From contig NZ_CP113941.1 in NCBI RefSeq assembly GCF_029392675.1, positions 608,001 through 672,000 on the forward strand: DNA of 64,000 nt. The letters are read 5' to 3'. Under the pieces are notes generated by a model. It was not told the origin of the DNA, did not search any database, and was given only the letters and a program-made list of their open reading frames with translations. This DNA comes from Lactobacillus sp. ESL0684. GTDB taxonomy: Bacteria; Bacillota; Bacilli; Lactobacillales; Lactobacillaceae. This document shows positions 45,681 through 56,005 of this stretch, piece by piece (within the stretch, counting starts at the first letter, position 1; each line of letters begins with the position of its first letter). A program made the translations under genes and the position numbers.

Positions 45681-47018
45681 ATGACGAAAACAATTACAGC
45701 AGATGATATTAGAAAAAGTGTTGCTGATCATGATGTACGTTTTTTGCGGTTAGCTTTTACTGATATAAACGGTAAGCTTAAGGCTGTCGAAGTACCAAAT
45801 AGCCAGTTGGAGAAAGTATTGTCCAATGATATTCGATTCGATGGGTCTTCGATTGATGGCTTTGTGCGTTTAGAAGAAAGTGACATGGTATTATATCCTG
45901 ACTTCTCAACTTGGGCAGTTTTACCTTGGTCAGATTCTCAAGGAGGCAAAATTGGTAGTTTAACCTGTTCAGTTCATACAACTGATGGTGAGCCATTTGC
46001 AGGGGATCCTAGAAATAATCTGAAACGGGTACTTGCAGAGATGAAAGACATGGGCTTTTCTGATTTTGATATCGGTTTTGAAGCAGAATTTCATTTACTT
46101 AAACTTGATAGTAATAATGATTGGACTACTCAAGTGCCAGATCATGATTCGTATTTTGATATGAATTCAGACGATGAGAGTGCTAGATGTCGACGTGATA
46201 TTGTTGAAACATTGGAAAGTATTGGTTTCGAGGTTGAAGCAGCCCACCATGAAGTTGGCGACGGTCAGCAAGAGATTGATTTTCGGTTTGATGATGCGTT
46301 GACTACAGCGGATCGAGTACAAACTTTTAAAATGGTGGTGCGGGAAGTTGCTAGAAAGCACAACTTGTTTGCTACCTTTATGGCTAAGCCATTGCAAAAT
46401 CAACCGGGTAATGGGATGCATACGAATATGTCGTTATTCAAAAATGGAAAGAATGCTTTTTATAGTAAGGATAATGAATATCACCTTTCTGATACTGCGC
46501 TCTACTTTTTAAATGGTATTTTGTCTCATGCACGGGCAATTACTGCAGTAGCTAATCCAACAGTCAATTCATATAAACGGTTAATTCCTGGCTATGAAGC
46601 ACCTGTGTACATTTCATGGGCTGCTAAGAACCGCTCACCGCTAGTCCGGATTCCTTCGGCAGAAGAAGTAAATACACGTTTAGAGATGCGGTCTGCTGAC
46701 CCAACAGCTAATCCATATTTACTGCTTGCTGCTTGCTTAACTGCTGGTTTAGATGGAATAAAACAGCAACAACAGCCAATGGCTCCTATCACTTCCAATG
46801 TCTTCAATATGAGTGAAGAAGAGCGTGAAGCTAAAGGAATTAAGCCATTGCCATCAACGTTACATAATGCAATTACTGCATTTAAAGCTGATAAATTAAT
46901 TCAAAGTGCCCTTGGCAGTCGTCTTTCGAAGAGTTTTATTAGTTCTAAAGAATTGGAATGGGCACAGTACACACAAACTGTTTCTGATTGGGAACGTCAA
47001 CGTTATATGGAATACTAG
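45681..47018 (+). CDS. glnA: Glutamine synthetase type I
   Basis: A 445-residue GSI-alpha enzyme condensing glutamate and ammonia. Beta-Grasp [34 protein letters not shown], the [15 protein letters not shown] site and the Glu-flap NRSPLVRIP are present. The ATG at 45681 has AGGTGG 6 bases upstream; the frame extends back to 45633 but without a family-like sequence. The glnR repressor gene that normally precedes glnA is missing: only 145 bp separate it from the ynbB-type gene. Confidence 0.96.
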   Translation: MTKTITADDIRKSVADHDVRFLRLAFTDINGKLKAVEVPNSQLEKVLSNDIRFDGSSIDGFVRLEESDMVLYPDFSTWAVLPWSDSQGGKIGSLTCSVHTTDGEPFAGDPRNNLKRVLAEMKDMGFSDFDIGFEAEFHLLKLDSNNDWTTQVPDHDSYFDMNSDDESARCRRDIVETLESIGFEVEAAHHEVGDGQQEIDFRFDDALTTADRVQTFKMVVREVARKHNLFATFMAKPLQNQPGNGMHTNMSLFKNGKNAFYSKDNEYHLSDTALYFLNGILSHARAITAVANPTVNSYKRLIPGYEAPVYISWAAKNRSPLVRIPSAEEVNTRLEMRSADPTANPYLLLAACLTAGLDGIKQQQQPMAPITSNVFNMSEEEREAKGIKPLPSTLHNAITAFKADKLIQSALGSRLSKSFISSKELEWAQYTQTVSDWERQRYMEY

Positions 47019-47045
47019 ATAGTAATGAAACTTCTTAACAACATT

Positions 47046-47085
47046 ATCCACGAGTTCATAATTTTATGAGTTCGTGGATTTTTTG
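47046..47085 (+). terminator. Terminator after glnA
   Basis: A 15-bp stem, ATCCACGAGTTCATA/TATGAGTTCGTGGAT (two G-U pairs), with a T run. Confidence 0.9.
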
Positions 47086-47915
47086 TATATATTATTTTCT
47101 ATGAGTTGCTTAAGAAAGCGCTATATTGAGAAAATATCTAGCAAGTGCCTGCTTTTTTTTATGAACCACTTCAAAATTTATTTTTTCTAAATTTAAGTAG
47201 CTTAAAATCAATAAGCGCTTTATTCATTATTACTCCGGTATTTATAAGTTAGCTACTTAAGTAACAACTAGACTATTTAAATTTATACCAATTTTAAATA
47301 AGTGGATTTTTTTAAAAAAATCTGGTGTTTATTTAATTATCATGTTCCTATTTTGTGATGTTATGAATAAAATTACGGCAAAGTTTTTAGTTGATTAGTT
47401 ATTAAAACTAAAATATAGAAAATTTATTTCACAATTTATTAGCATAGTTGAAAAACAATATTGTCAAAAATCGGTAAGTTAAAGTCTTGATATTTTAATA
47501 AGTATAGTTGAAAGGCCGCCTTTGATTGACATTTATTCATTAAAAAAAGACATATATATGAAAACGCAATCAAAAAAATGGTTATTTTTATTTGTGATTT
47601 TAAAATAACTTTCTGATGCTTAAACTTAATAAATTTACTTTTTTCAAATAAAATTTGTTATTTTAATATATCTATGCTAGAATAGCATTAATCTAAATTC
47701 CTTTAAATGCAACAATGTAGCCGATTAAAAAAGCAGTTTTTTGTCTAATTATTTAAATTAGCAAATATTGATGTTATTATATCTTTTAAAGCATAATTGA
47801 TAATATGGATTAACGGATTTTGCTAAAATTTATAAATGTTATTTTTATTGGGTATAAATAACAAAAAATATGTTGTGTTAGGTGAAACTTATACCAATTT
47901 TTTTGCCTAATTTTA
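47086..47915. other. AT-rich gene-free stretch before the surface-protein gene
   Basis: About 830 bp with no convincing gene on either strand. It holds a 10-bp inverted repeat TTAAGTAGCT/AGCTACTTAA (47193-47202, 47251-47260), a palindrome ATGCTA-GAA-TAGCAT (47674-47688), two copies of TTATACCAATTTT (47283-47295 and 47889-47901) and two of ATAGTTGAAA (near 47445 and 47505). It could be an upstream regulatory region or the scar of lost genes; I cannot tell which. Confidence 0.45.
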
Positions 47916-47944
47916 TTGACATATTTGAATAATTTGATTACGAT
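47916..47944 (+). promoter_or_regulatory. Promoter of the first SLAP surface protein
   Basis: Consensus TTGACA at 47916-47921, 17-base spacer, TACGAT at 47939-47944. ATAGTTATG occurs twice just downstream (47943-47951, 47960-47968). Confidence 0.65.
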
Positions 47945-47994
47945 AGTTATGTAATTCATATAGTTATGCGATATAGCTAAGAAAGAGAGGAATT

Positions 47995-50715
47995 ATGTTA
48001 GGAAAAAATAATTTTGATGAAAGGTTACGGCAAATAGAGAATCAATCTAAAAAAGATCGTTTCTCTATTCGTAAGTTAACCGTAGGTGCTGCTTCAGTAT
48101 TGATCGGCTTGAGCTTTGTTGGTGCAAATGCACAAACAGCTAAAGCTGATACTGTTGCTCCTGATGCTCAATCAACTGAAGAAGTTTCAGCTTCAACTGA
48201 AACAACTCCAGCAGAAAATGAAGCAAACGAAAAAGCAGCTTCTAGTGCCACCAACACTGAAGCTGCTTCAAGCAAAGCTAAGGATAATTCAAAAACCGAC
48301 TTGTCTTCATACAAAGGTTTGAAATCATTCTTAAAGGATGCTAATAGTAATAATGAGACAGAAAAAGACGAATCAACTGATTCAGCTGCTTCTGCAAATA
48401 CTACTGTTACCAATGATAATACTTCTAAGCCTGAAGCACAAGCAGATGACCTTAGTAGCGCTACAGTTGCGGATGCTCAAAACTTCGTTCTTGCTTTAGG
48501 TAAGGGTGAAATTAAGACAGTTAATTTGGAATCTGATATTGATGTACCAAATGGTATTACCGATACTTGGATTAACAAGTTAGGTGAAATTGGTGTTCGT
48601 GGTGACAAGGTTATTAATGGTAATGGCCACACCTTGAAGCTAAACAACAACCAATTGAGTGGTAACATTATCAAGAGTGGTAGTGTACCAAGCATTACTT
48701 TCAATGACATTACTATTGAAGGTACCGGTAGTTACTTAACTAATATTCCAATTGTTAACAATTATCCATGGACCACTTTAGGTGATTTCAGTAACATTAA
48801 CTTGCACAATGCACACACTAAGAATATTACTTTTGGTGGTGGCTTTGATGCTCCATTAATCGCTGCTAACATCAATATTTCTGGTGACACTACTATTGAT
48901 TACCTTGGCAACGACAAAGGTAGCAGAGGTGCAACCTTGTTTGATGGTAATGTTAATGTAGCCAATGGCTCTAAAGTTACCATTAACGCTAAGAATCTTG
49001 TTCAAGTATTTAATGGTGAAGCCTTAAATTCAATTGAAAGTTTAATTCCAAACTTAAGCAATGTTCTTAGCCAGCTTAAGGATAATGGTTTAATTGATGG
49101 TATCACTAATACAATTGGTGATTTGAGACTTGGTTCAAGATTTGTTATTGGTGACAAGGCTAATGTTAATGTTAACATTGATTCAACTGTAACTCGTTTA
49201 GCTGATTCAGCAATTTTGAACATTGACGTTAACGATGGTGCAAGATTTAAGATGGTCGACAATGCACCCGCTGTTGATGCTAGCTTACTTGATGCAACTG
49301 CTAACTGGGTATACTTGACTGCTAACAATCCTGCTTCAGTTAAGATTGTAACTACCAATCCTAACTTAAGACGTCCAGCAATCAACTACTTAGGTACTTG
49401 CATCAATGGTAAGAATATTGGTATGGCTGATGTTGGTCAATCGAAGAACTGGGTCTTTGATGCTAAGAATGCTAACCTAATTTCAGCAACTTATATCCCA
49501 TTCTTATCAGATGCAATTGATAGTATTGTTACTACTGTGTTCCCACAACTTAACATTGATGGTATGAACACCACACTGGATAATGATTACAAGACTCCAG
49601 TTGATAAGATTGCTACTAATGGTAATGCAAGCAAGACATTTGTTAACATGGGAACTGAAAAAGACTTGATGAAGTACTTCTCATTCTTGAACGGTCCACT
49701 TGTTGATGCAACCATGATTCCTGGTGGAATTGGTGACTTAATTGGTGATCCAATTAACAACTTACTTGGCATTAATGCAGTTCCTGGTTTGCAATTTGGT
49801 ACTGACTTAGATGATGTCTTGGTTAAGACTGGTGCTGGTCGTTTCGACGTTTCAGCTAAGCCTCAAGATGCCGTTAGTGCTGATTCACTTGGTTCAGCAG
49901 AAGACATTCTTTCAGCTTACGATAGTTCAACTAAGACCACTCGTTCAGTTGCTAACTTGAAGAAGACCAAGACTATTACCGATGCATCATGGATGATCGA
50001 TAAAGCCATGACTAAAGATGGTTCTTTGATTGACGGTGGTGTTATCGCAAGTAACACTGGTAAACTTAATAAAGCTGCTGGTAATGCTACAGCTGACGAA
50101 TTAGGTAACGCAGTTATTCAAGTAACTTATACTGATGGTACTGTTGACTATGTTCCAGTATTGGTTAAGGTAGTTGCAGATCCAGTTAAACCAGATAAGC
50201 CAACTGATGAAACTAAACCTGCCGACAAGCCTACAGACAACACCAACAATGGTGGTTCAGTAGCACCTGCTCCAGCACCAGCACCAGCACCAGCTCCTTC
50301 AACTCCAGCAACTGACAATAACAGCGATGCTGATAAGGATAAAGATAGTCAAAAGGCAACTGAAAAGACCTTAGGTCACGATGCTTATGTTTATGATGAA
50401 ACTGGTACTCGTACTACTAAGAAGTACAAGGCTGGTGCAACTCTTGATACTTATGGCACCAAGAACATTGATGGACGTAAATATTATGACCTTGGAGACA
50501 ACAAATACATTGTTGCTTCAAACATTGATGGTAAGAAGAGAAAGCTTAAGAAGAACGCTTACGTTTACAAGAAGAACGGCAAACGGGCTAATAAGAAGAC
50601 TCTGAAGAAGAACAAGTATGTTACTACATATGGTGGTCCTTCTACTATTAAGGGTAAGAAGTACTACACTATCGGTGGTAACAAGTACGTTAAAAAGGCA
50701 AACTTTCGTAAATAA
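47995..50715 (+). CDS. SLAP-anchored surface protein with pectate-lyase-like adhesive domain
   Basis: A 906-residue secreted protein. YSIRK-type signal FSIRKLTVGAASVLIGLSF (residues 23-41), probable cleavage after AKA (51). A Ser/Thr/Glu/Ala-rich stretch follows (52-155), then a large beta-helix region (about 160-640) of the pectate-lyase-like adhesive type (VNLESDIDVPNG, VINGNGHTLKL). A Rib-like domain (LGNAVIQVTYTDGTVDYVPV) comes next, then a Pro-Thr/Pro-Ala linker (about 730-775) and two C-terminal SLAP repeats (about 793-906) that bind the cell wall. No LPXTG. Codons are strongly biased (GGT, AAC, AAG), unlike its neighbour, suggesting high expression. GAGAGGA precedes the ATG. Confidence 0.9.
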   Translation: MLGKNNFDERLRQIENQSKKDRFSIRKLTVGAASVLIGLSFVGANAQTAKADTVAPDAQSTEEVSASTETTPAENEANEKAASSATNTEAASSKAKDNSKTDLSSYKGLKSFLKDANSNNETEKDESTDSAASANTTVTNDNTSKPEAQADDLSSATVADAQNFVLALGKGEIKTVNLESDIDVPNGITDTWINKLGEIGVRGDKVINGNGHTLKLNNNQLSGNIIKSGSVPSITFNDITIEGTGSYLTNIPIVNNYPWTTLGDFSNINLHNAHTKNITFGGGFDAPLIAANINISGDTTIDYLGNDKGSRGATLFDGNVNVANGSKVTINAKNLVQVFNGEALNSIESLIPNLSNVLSQLKDNGLIDGITNTIGDLRLGSRFVIGDKANVNVNIDSTVTRLADSAILNIDVNDGARFKMVDNAPAVDASLLDATANWVYLTANNPASVKIVTTNPNLRRPAINYLGTCINGKNIGMADVGQSKNWVFDAKNANLISATYIPFLSDAIDSIVTTVFPQLNIDGMNTTLDNDYKTPVDKIATNGNASKTFVNMGTEKDLMKYFSFLNGPLVDATMIPGGIGDLIGDPINNLLGINAVPGLQFGTDLDDVLVKTGAGRFDVSAKPQDAVSADSLGSAEDILSAYDSSTKTTRSVANLKKTKTITDASWMIDKAMTKDGSLIDGGVIASNTGKLNKAAGNATADELGNAVIQVTYTDGTVDYVPVLVKVVADPVKPDKPTDETKPADKPTDNTNNGGSVAPAPAPAPAPAPSTPATDNNSDADKDKDSQKATEKTLGHDAYVYDETGTRTTKKYKAGATLDTYGTKNIDGRKYYDLGDNKYIVASNIDGKKRKLKKNAYVYKKNGKRANKKTLKKNKYVTTYGGPSTIKGKKYYTIGGNKYVKKANFRK

Positions 50716-50763
50716 CTAATACTTATAACTCTTTCTATATTATTAAAATAGCACACACACACG

Positions 50764-50797
50764 AAAAGAACGTTTGAAAATTTCAAACGTTCTTTTT
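50764..50797 (+). terminator. Terminator after the first surface protein
   Basis: AAAGAACGTTTGAAA and its complement form a near-perfect palindrome ending in T5; a short CA repeat (about 50752-50761) precedes it. Confidence 0.9.
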
Positions 50798-50805
50798 ATA
50801 TGCAC

Positions 50806-50834
50806 TTGTAAAACTGTAATCCATTTGTTATGAT
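50806..50834 (+). promoter_or_regulatory. Promoter of the second surface protein
   Basis: TTGTAA at 50806-50811, 17-base spacer, TATGAT at 50829-50834. Confidence 0.55.
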
Positions 50835-50896
50835 TCTGTTTACTTTACGTTATTTTTTATTTAAACGGTTTAATTTTTTATGGAAGGGATATAGCC

Positions 50897-53800
50897 ATGA
50901 TTAGAAAAAATAAAAGCCGAAAACAACCGCTTTCAGTCACAAAAAAGAAACAAAGCTTTGCCATTCGGAAGTTGGCAATTGGCGCGGCTTCTGTGTGTTT
51001 GGGAAGTTATTTTATTACTACACAAATTACCGCAACGCAAGTTAAAGCAGATACTGTGTCTGAGACGCAGCAAGTTACTGATTCTAAGTCTAAGCAGCCT
51101 AATTTAGCAACTTTTCAAGGTTTAAGTGAGTTTGTCAAAGCAGATACTGATAACAATTCTAAGTCAACTACTAGAGCTAACGAGCATCAAGAGCATCCAG
51201 AGATTATGCAGGAACTACAGCCGGTGGAATCAAGTCAAGACATCAATTCATCACCTAATGCTCAAAGTTCAAAGACTGTCGTTACTTCTAATACTGTATC
51301 AAATAAGCCAGCATTACTAACACAAGTTCAAAGTGCATTTACTGATGTAGAAGAAGTAGTAACTGCTCCAGATTATGCAGATAGGATTGATCTTAAGACT
51401 CAAGAGAAAGTTGCGGATTGGTATAACTTTGCTGCAGACAATCTGCGTGGCGTGCTTAATGATCCTGATCAATACACTGAAACAGATATTCAAAAGCTAT
51501 TAGAGCAAGATGGCGATATTCGAGAGTATGCTAAATGGCTTAAAGCAGAATATAATGCTCCTTCGCAGCTAGCTGTAGATAATTGGTCAGATTTTTTATT
51601 AGGTATTGCAGCTCCTAGAGTGAAGACTATCGATTTATTGTGTGATCTTTATTCGCCAACAGAATTAGCTTCAGATACAGAAGTCAGAATTACCTTTTTA
51701 AATGATAAGGTAGTTAATGGTCATGGGCATAGCTTGATAATGCAGCAATGTTATTACTTTAGCAACGATTACCTAGTACCAAATGTGACAGTAACTTTTG
51801 AGCAAATGAGAGTTGTTAACGCGATTAATGACTTGGCAGCCAGGGAATATGCAATATTTAACTTTGATGCTGATGGTTATAATAGTGAAAGCGGTAAAGC
51901 CATCTACCCAACTCTTAAGCTAGATCAGGTAACTTTACAAGGTGACTTTAACGTTAATTCAGTTGGCATGCTTGCATTAAATAGTGTTAAGATTGATCAT
52001 TCGTTGAATCGTCTTAAAGGACAGAGACAACTAATAATTACGGGTGACAATTATTTCGATTATTTCTTTGATTATAATAAACAGGATATTTGGTCATTAG
52101 AGAATAATCCATTAATCTCTGGTGGTGAAGAAGGTGTGAGCATTGCTAAACAGTTCTATTGTATGCTTTTGGCAGAAGATGCACGGCTTACTGCGACTTT
52201 TAATGCCATTAATATGCCTGAAGATTTGGATTATCGGCAAGGATTTGATTTTATTGGTGGCGGATTTATTGTCGGTAAAAATGCGCAACTGACACTTTCC
52301 GGTGATTACATTGCCAAACTACTACCTAGATACGATCAGGGAGTGTTTGTAGTCGGAGACAGTGCCAAGGTTGATATCCAGGCTGGTGAGCATTGTGGGA
52401 ATGTCTTAGCGACTTCACCAATTGAAGCCCGGCAAGATTCAACTTTTGTAGCGGAACTTAATTCGATTCATTGTGATGAATATCCTGACAGTGCAACTCT
52501 ATGGTCATTACACCCTATGAATCCCAAGCTTTTCAAGATTACTAGCAAGTCAACAATTACTTTTGCCTCATCTGATGGTTTGTATATTCATGGCGAAAAG
52601 ATTGCATTGTCCGGTGATCATCAGCACAATTGGCTGATTAGTAAGCCGCGTGCAGCCACTAACCCTGATGGAACATTAGTTGATGAAGCAATGGATGATC
52701 GAATTAATGCAACAACTAGCTTGGCTTTTAATCAAACTGATTTTTCTGAGCTGAGTGCTAGTCAACAAGCTGATTATCTTAACGGTTTTGGTAATCCAAT
52801 GGTACTTAACCAAGATCCGCTAGCAGAAATCAAACAGTTTTTACCAGCAAGTGATATTGCGACCCAGGGTAAAGCTTATACAAAAGATGGTCAGGTCGAT
52901 CTTAATGGTGGTTATTTGCCATTTGGCAATGCAGGGTCATTATCATGGGGTGAAACTGATGCTAACGGTAATCACTTGCCAGGGTTCAGTGAATGGCAAA
53001 ATCCTGATCATAAAATTTATAACTTGCGACTAGGAATGGATTATCAACAGATTCTAGAGCAGACTGATGCAGGTAATTACGATGTGCAGGCTGCTGCAGA
53101 AGTAGCGGCGGATGCCAAAAATATTAATTTAAGTCAGGTTATTTGGCAAATTAAAGATAAAAAATCTGCTAAAAATGTTTCCTTAACAGAGCTTATGAAT
53201 ACTAAAGATAGCTTTAGTCCAGATCAAAACGTGGTAGTCAACATCAACTTTCTACCTGGGAAGTCAATGAATGCAGCTGGAGAAGTTGAAGATCATGGTC
53301 TAGTTGGTGAAAATGGACAATTACTTAAATCCGCTCAAATGAATCCAACTGACTTAGGAAATGCAGTGATTAAGGTAGTCTATGGAGATGGCAGCTTTGA
53401 TTTAGTGCCAATTCTAATTAAACAAGCTGCAAGTAATCAGCCTAGCGATACCAATCAGTCTGGTGCTAACATTACCGACAGTGTAGATAATGGTAACGTT
53501 CCTAATCAGGTAGGTGAAGCAAGTACTCCAGTTGCGGGTAATGACCATGAGACAAGTACTCCAGCTGAGACAGGTAATGTTGATAATGGTAAACCAGGAA
53601 ATATTGATCAGGTTAATCCAGATCAAGGAAATATACCGACTGGCTCAGAAAATAATCAAATTTCAATAGTTGATGAAAATCATACTACTGAAATTGAGAA
53701 TCAGCCTCAAGATAACCTTAATCTTGATCAAAATCCAAGTGCTAGTGCTGGAGAAGTTGAAGCAAGTACTCGCAAGCAACTGCATCACAATGCCTATTTG

Positions 53801-54523
53801 TATAACAAGCAAGGAAAGCGTATTACTAATTTAGTACTTAAATCAGGTTCTTGGGTGACGGTTTATGGAGTAGCCGTTATTAATCAGCGCAAATTTTACC
53901 GACTAGAACAAGATTTATATTTGGCAGCTGGTAATATTGATGCCCAAGTACGCAAGTTAAATCATAACGCTTATGTCTATGATCAAATTGGCGCTAGAGT
54001 TACATCAGAATGTAAGCTTAAAGGTTCTGAACTTGAGACGTATGGAGATCCAGTCAAGATTAAAGGACAGGATTATTTAATTATTGGTGATAATCGTTTG
54101 GTTAAAAGCAGCAATATTGCTAATGCACCAATTGCGCCAGAACGAGCAAAAGTTACTGGTTTAGTGCTTAATGGAGAACTAAAGCATAACGCTTATGTTT
54201 ATGATGCACAGGGCAAGAGAACTAATCAGGTGATTTTGGCGATTGGTTCACAAATGTATGCGGCAATTGAAGAGACAATTAATGGTCGTAAATACTATGA
54301 TTTTGGCAATAATCAACGATTATTAGCAGCTAATATTGATGGTAAACCAAGAAGTTTGACTCATAATGCCTATATCTATAATAGATATGGTCAGCGAATC
54401 GGTAAAAAGGTTCTTAAAAAGCAACAAAGGATTCAAACCTATGGTTCCCCAATCAAGATTAAGCAGCAAAGTTATTATGTAATTGGCGATAATCAATATC
54501 TTAGATGTAGCAATTTTAAATAA
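50897..54523 (+). CDS. Large SLAP-anchored surface protein, paralogue of the preceding one
   Basis: A 1208-residue secreted protein with YSIRK-like signal FAIRKLAIGAASVCLGSYF and likely cleavage after VKA near residue 51. It shares with its neighbour a post-signal element (ATFQGLSEFVKAD against SSYKGLKSFLKDA), a pectate-lyase-like adhesive region (KTIDLLCDLYSPTELASD, VVNGHGHSLI) and a Rib-like segment (LGNAVIKVVYGDGSFDLVPI). A low-complexity linker (about 855-955) leads to four SLAP repeats (about 960-1208) instead of two. Codon use is less biased than in the first copy. It has its own promoter and terminator. Confidence 0.88.
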   Translation: MIRKNKSRKQPLSVTKKKQSFAIRKLAIGAASVCLGSYFITTQITATQVKADTVSETQQVTDSKSKQPNLATFQGLSEFVKADTDNNSKSTTRANEHQEHPEIMQELQPVESSQDINSSPNAQSSKTVVTSNTVSNKPALLTQVQSAFTDVEEVVTAPDYADRIDLKTQEKVADWYNFAADNLRGVLNDPDQYTETDIQKLLEQDGDIREYAKWLKAEYNAPSQLAVDNWSDFLLGIAAPRVKTIDLLCDLYSPTELASDTEVRITFLNDKVVNGHGHSLIMQQCYYFSNDYLVPNVTVTFEQMRVVNAINDLAAREYAIFNFDADGYNSESGKAIYPTLKLDQVTLQGDFNVNSVGMLALNSVKIDHSLNRLKGQRQLIITGDNYFDYFFDYNKQDIWSLENNPLISGGEEGVSIAKQFYCMLLAEDARLTATFNAINMPEDLDYRQGFDFIGGGFIVGKNAQLTLSGDYIAKLLPRYDQGVFVVGDSAKVDIQAGEHCGNVLATSPIEARQDSTFVAELNSIHCDEYPDSATLWSLHPMNPKLFKITSKSTITFASSDGLYIHGEKIALSGDHQHNWLISKPRAATNPDGTLVDEAMDDRINATTSLAFNQTDFSELSASQQADYLNGFGNPMVLNQDPLAEIKQFLPASDIATQGKAYTKDGQVDLNGGYLPFGNAGSLSWGETDANGNHLPGFSEWQNPDHKIYNLRLGMDYQQILEQTDAGNYDVQAAAEVAADAKNINLSQVIWQIKDKKSAKNVSLTELMNTKDSFSPDQNVVVNINFLPGKSMNAAGEVEDHGLVGENGQLLKSAQMNPTDLGNAVIKVVYGDGSFDLVPILIKQAASNQPSDTNQSGANITDSVDNGNVPNQVGEASTPVAGNDHETSTPAETGNVDNGKPGNIDQVNPDQGNIPTGSENNQISIVDENHTTEIENQPQDNLNLDQNPSASAGEVEASTRKQLHHNAYLYNKQGKRITNLVLKSGSWVTVYGVAVINQRKFYRLEQDLYLAAGNIDAQVRKLNHNAYVYDQIGARVTSECKLKGSELETYGDPVKIKGQDYLIIGDNRLVKSSNIANAPIAPERAKVTGLVLNGELKHNAYVYDAQGKRTNQVILAIGSQMYAAIEETINGRKYYDFGNNQRLLAANIDGKPRSLTHNAYIYNRYGQRIGKKVLKKQQRIQTYGSPIKIKQQSYYVIGDNQYLRCSNFK

Positions 54524-54530
54524 ATAATAA

Positions 54531-54569
54531 AAAAGATCAAACATTTTAATTTGAAGTGTTTGGTCTTTT
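54531..54569. terminator. Terminator between surface protein and pyrE
   Basis: AAAAGATCAAACA/TGTTTGGTCTTTT with one G-U pair; A and T runs on both sides allow bidirectional use. Confidence 0.85.
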
Positions 54570-54646
54570 CATTTGCAAATATTTGCTTTGTTGAAAAAAT
54601 TGGCAATTACGGAAAATAACTTGATCTCAGTAAAATAGCAAATGCT

Positions 54647-55282
54647 CTATTTGAACTGTTTCCCCCACAGCCAAGGGTCTTCATGCCAAGTTTTTAGAGT
54701 GTCATATTCAGCTGCAGTAATTTGCTTTTGATCTTTTTCTTCTTGCAATAATTCTGGATAAGATAGTAATGGATTAAAACTAACGTTAGCTTTTGCGAAG
54801 TTTTCACGTGCATCAGGTAAATAATAGGTGAAGATTGATGACACACCAATAACTTGGCCACCTTCTTTTTGGGTGGCCTTGACGGCATCTAAAACGGAAC
54901 CACCAGTAGTAATTAAATCATCAATTAATACGATTTGGTCAGTTGGGCTAAAACGCCCTTCAATTTGTCGACCTTTGCCGTGGTCTTTAGGTTTTGGGCG
55001 AACATAAATCATCGGTAAACCAAGCTTAGCGGCTACTAAAGCTGCATGCGGTATGCCGGCTGTAGCTACGCCGCCAATGATACTCACATCAGGATAGTTA
55101 GTTTTAATTAGATCTGCTAAATCGCTAGCAATCCAAGCACGCAAGTCCGGATATGAGATGGTCAAGCGTAAATCGGTATAAATTGGTGACAGCATACCAC
55201 TAGCATAAGTAAATGGCTTGGCAGGTGAAATAGTAATGATCTTTTCTTGAATTAATCTTTTTATAATTTGTGTCTGGTGCAT
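54647..55282 (-). CDS. pyrE: Orotate phosphoribosyltransferase
   Basis: A 211-residue enzyme making OMP from orotate and PRPP. N-terminus MHQTQIIKRLIQEKIITISP, substrate loop YVRPKPKDHGKGRQIEG and PRPP motif VLIDDLITTGGS. The ATG at 55282 is chosen because it gives the family N-terminus, with AGGAG about 10 bases upstream inside pyrF; the frame extends to 55417 through pyrF only by chance. One base separates it from pyrF. Confidence 0.96.
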   Translation of the reverse strand: MHQTQIIKRLIQEKIITISPAKPFTYASGMLSPIYTDLRLTISYPDLRAWIASDLADLIKTNYPDVSIIGGVATAGIPHAALVAAKLGLPMIYVRPKPKDHGKGRQIEGRFSPTDQIVLIDDLITTGGSVLDAVKATQKEGGQVIGVSSIFTYYLPDARENFAKANVSFNPLLSYPELLQEEKDQKQITAAEYDTLKTWHEDPWLWGKQFK

Positions 55283-55283
55283 C

Positions 55284-55991
55284 TTAATTGAACTCCTGTT
55301 TAATAGTTTGGTAAACATCTTGCGGATTAGCTGCTTGAGTGATAGGGCGCCCCACGACAATCGCACTCGCCCCAAGTTTACACGCTTTTTGCGGGGTAGT
55401 AACTCGCTTTTGATCATCCTGCGGATTTGACTTTAACCTAATACCAGGTGTAACACATAAAAATTCGCTACCAAGTTGCTGTCTGATAGCTGCTGTTTCT
55501 AGTGGTGAACAGATAACGCCGTCAGCACCAGCTTTTTTAGCCATTTTAGCTAGACTAATTACCTGTTCTTGCATGGGCAGCACGCAGTTTTGCTCGTTTT
55601 TCAAAATTGCTGGCGAAATCGACGTTAATTCAGTAACTGCTAAGAGTTTAGGAAGAGGTTTTCCGGCAGGACTGCCAGCTGCTAGACCGGAGCGGGCTGC
55701 CGCAATCATTTCACTGCCGCCTAATGCATGGACAGTTGTGCAGTAGATGCCTAGTTGTGCTAGTTGTTTGGCAGCATGATAGACGGTATTAGGAATATCA
55801 TGTAATTTTAAATCTAGGAAGATTTGATAGCCTTGCTGAGATAACTCTGTTACTAAATTAGCGCCAACATGGTAAAACAATTCCATTCCAATCTTAAGGT
55901 AAGTTTGTTTAGGTGAGCCTAGCTTAGCTAATAAATCAGTAACTGCTTGTTTACTTGGTAAATCTAAGGCTACAAAAACTGCTTTTTCCAT
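55284..55991 (-). CDS. pyrF: Orotidine 5'-phosphate decarboxylase
   Basis: A 235-residue TIM-barrel enzyme making UMP. The catalytic tetrad lies in IFLDLKLHDIPNTVYHA (DxKxxD) with upstream Asp in VALDLPSK and Lys in TYLKIGME; VTPGIRL and VGRPIT bind phosphate. The ATG at 55991 follows GGAGG by 5 bases. First gene of the minus-strand pyrFE unit. Confidence 0.96.
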   Translation of the reverse strand: MEKAVFVALDLPSKQAVTDLLAKLGSPKQTYLKIGMELFYHVGANLVTELSQQGYQIFLDLKLHDIPNTVYHAAKQLAQLGIYCTTVHALGGSEMIAAARSGLAAGSPAGKPLPKLLAVTELTSISPAILKNEQNCVLPMQEQVISLAKMAKKAGADGVICSPLETAAIRQQLGSEFLCVTPGIRLKSNPQDDQKRVTTPQKACKLGASAIVVGRPITQAANPQDVYQTIKQEFN

Positions 55992-56005
55992 CAAAACCTC
56001 CATAC

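Noticed and set aside
50752-50764. Short CA repeat as a phase-variation tract
   Set aside because: It has only about six units and lies between a stop codon and a terminator, where length changes could not switch a reading frame.
53414-53626. A 70-codon minus-strand frame rich in Ile/Thr inside the second surface protein
   Set aside because: It reflects the low-complexity linker read on the other strand; no start signal supports it.
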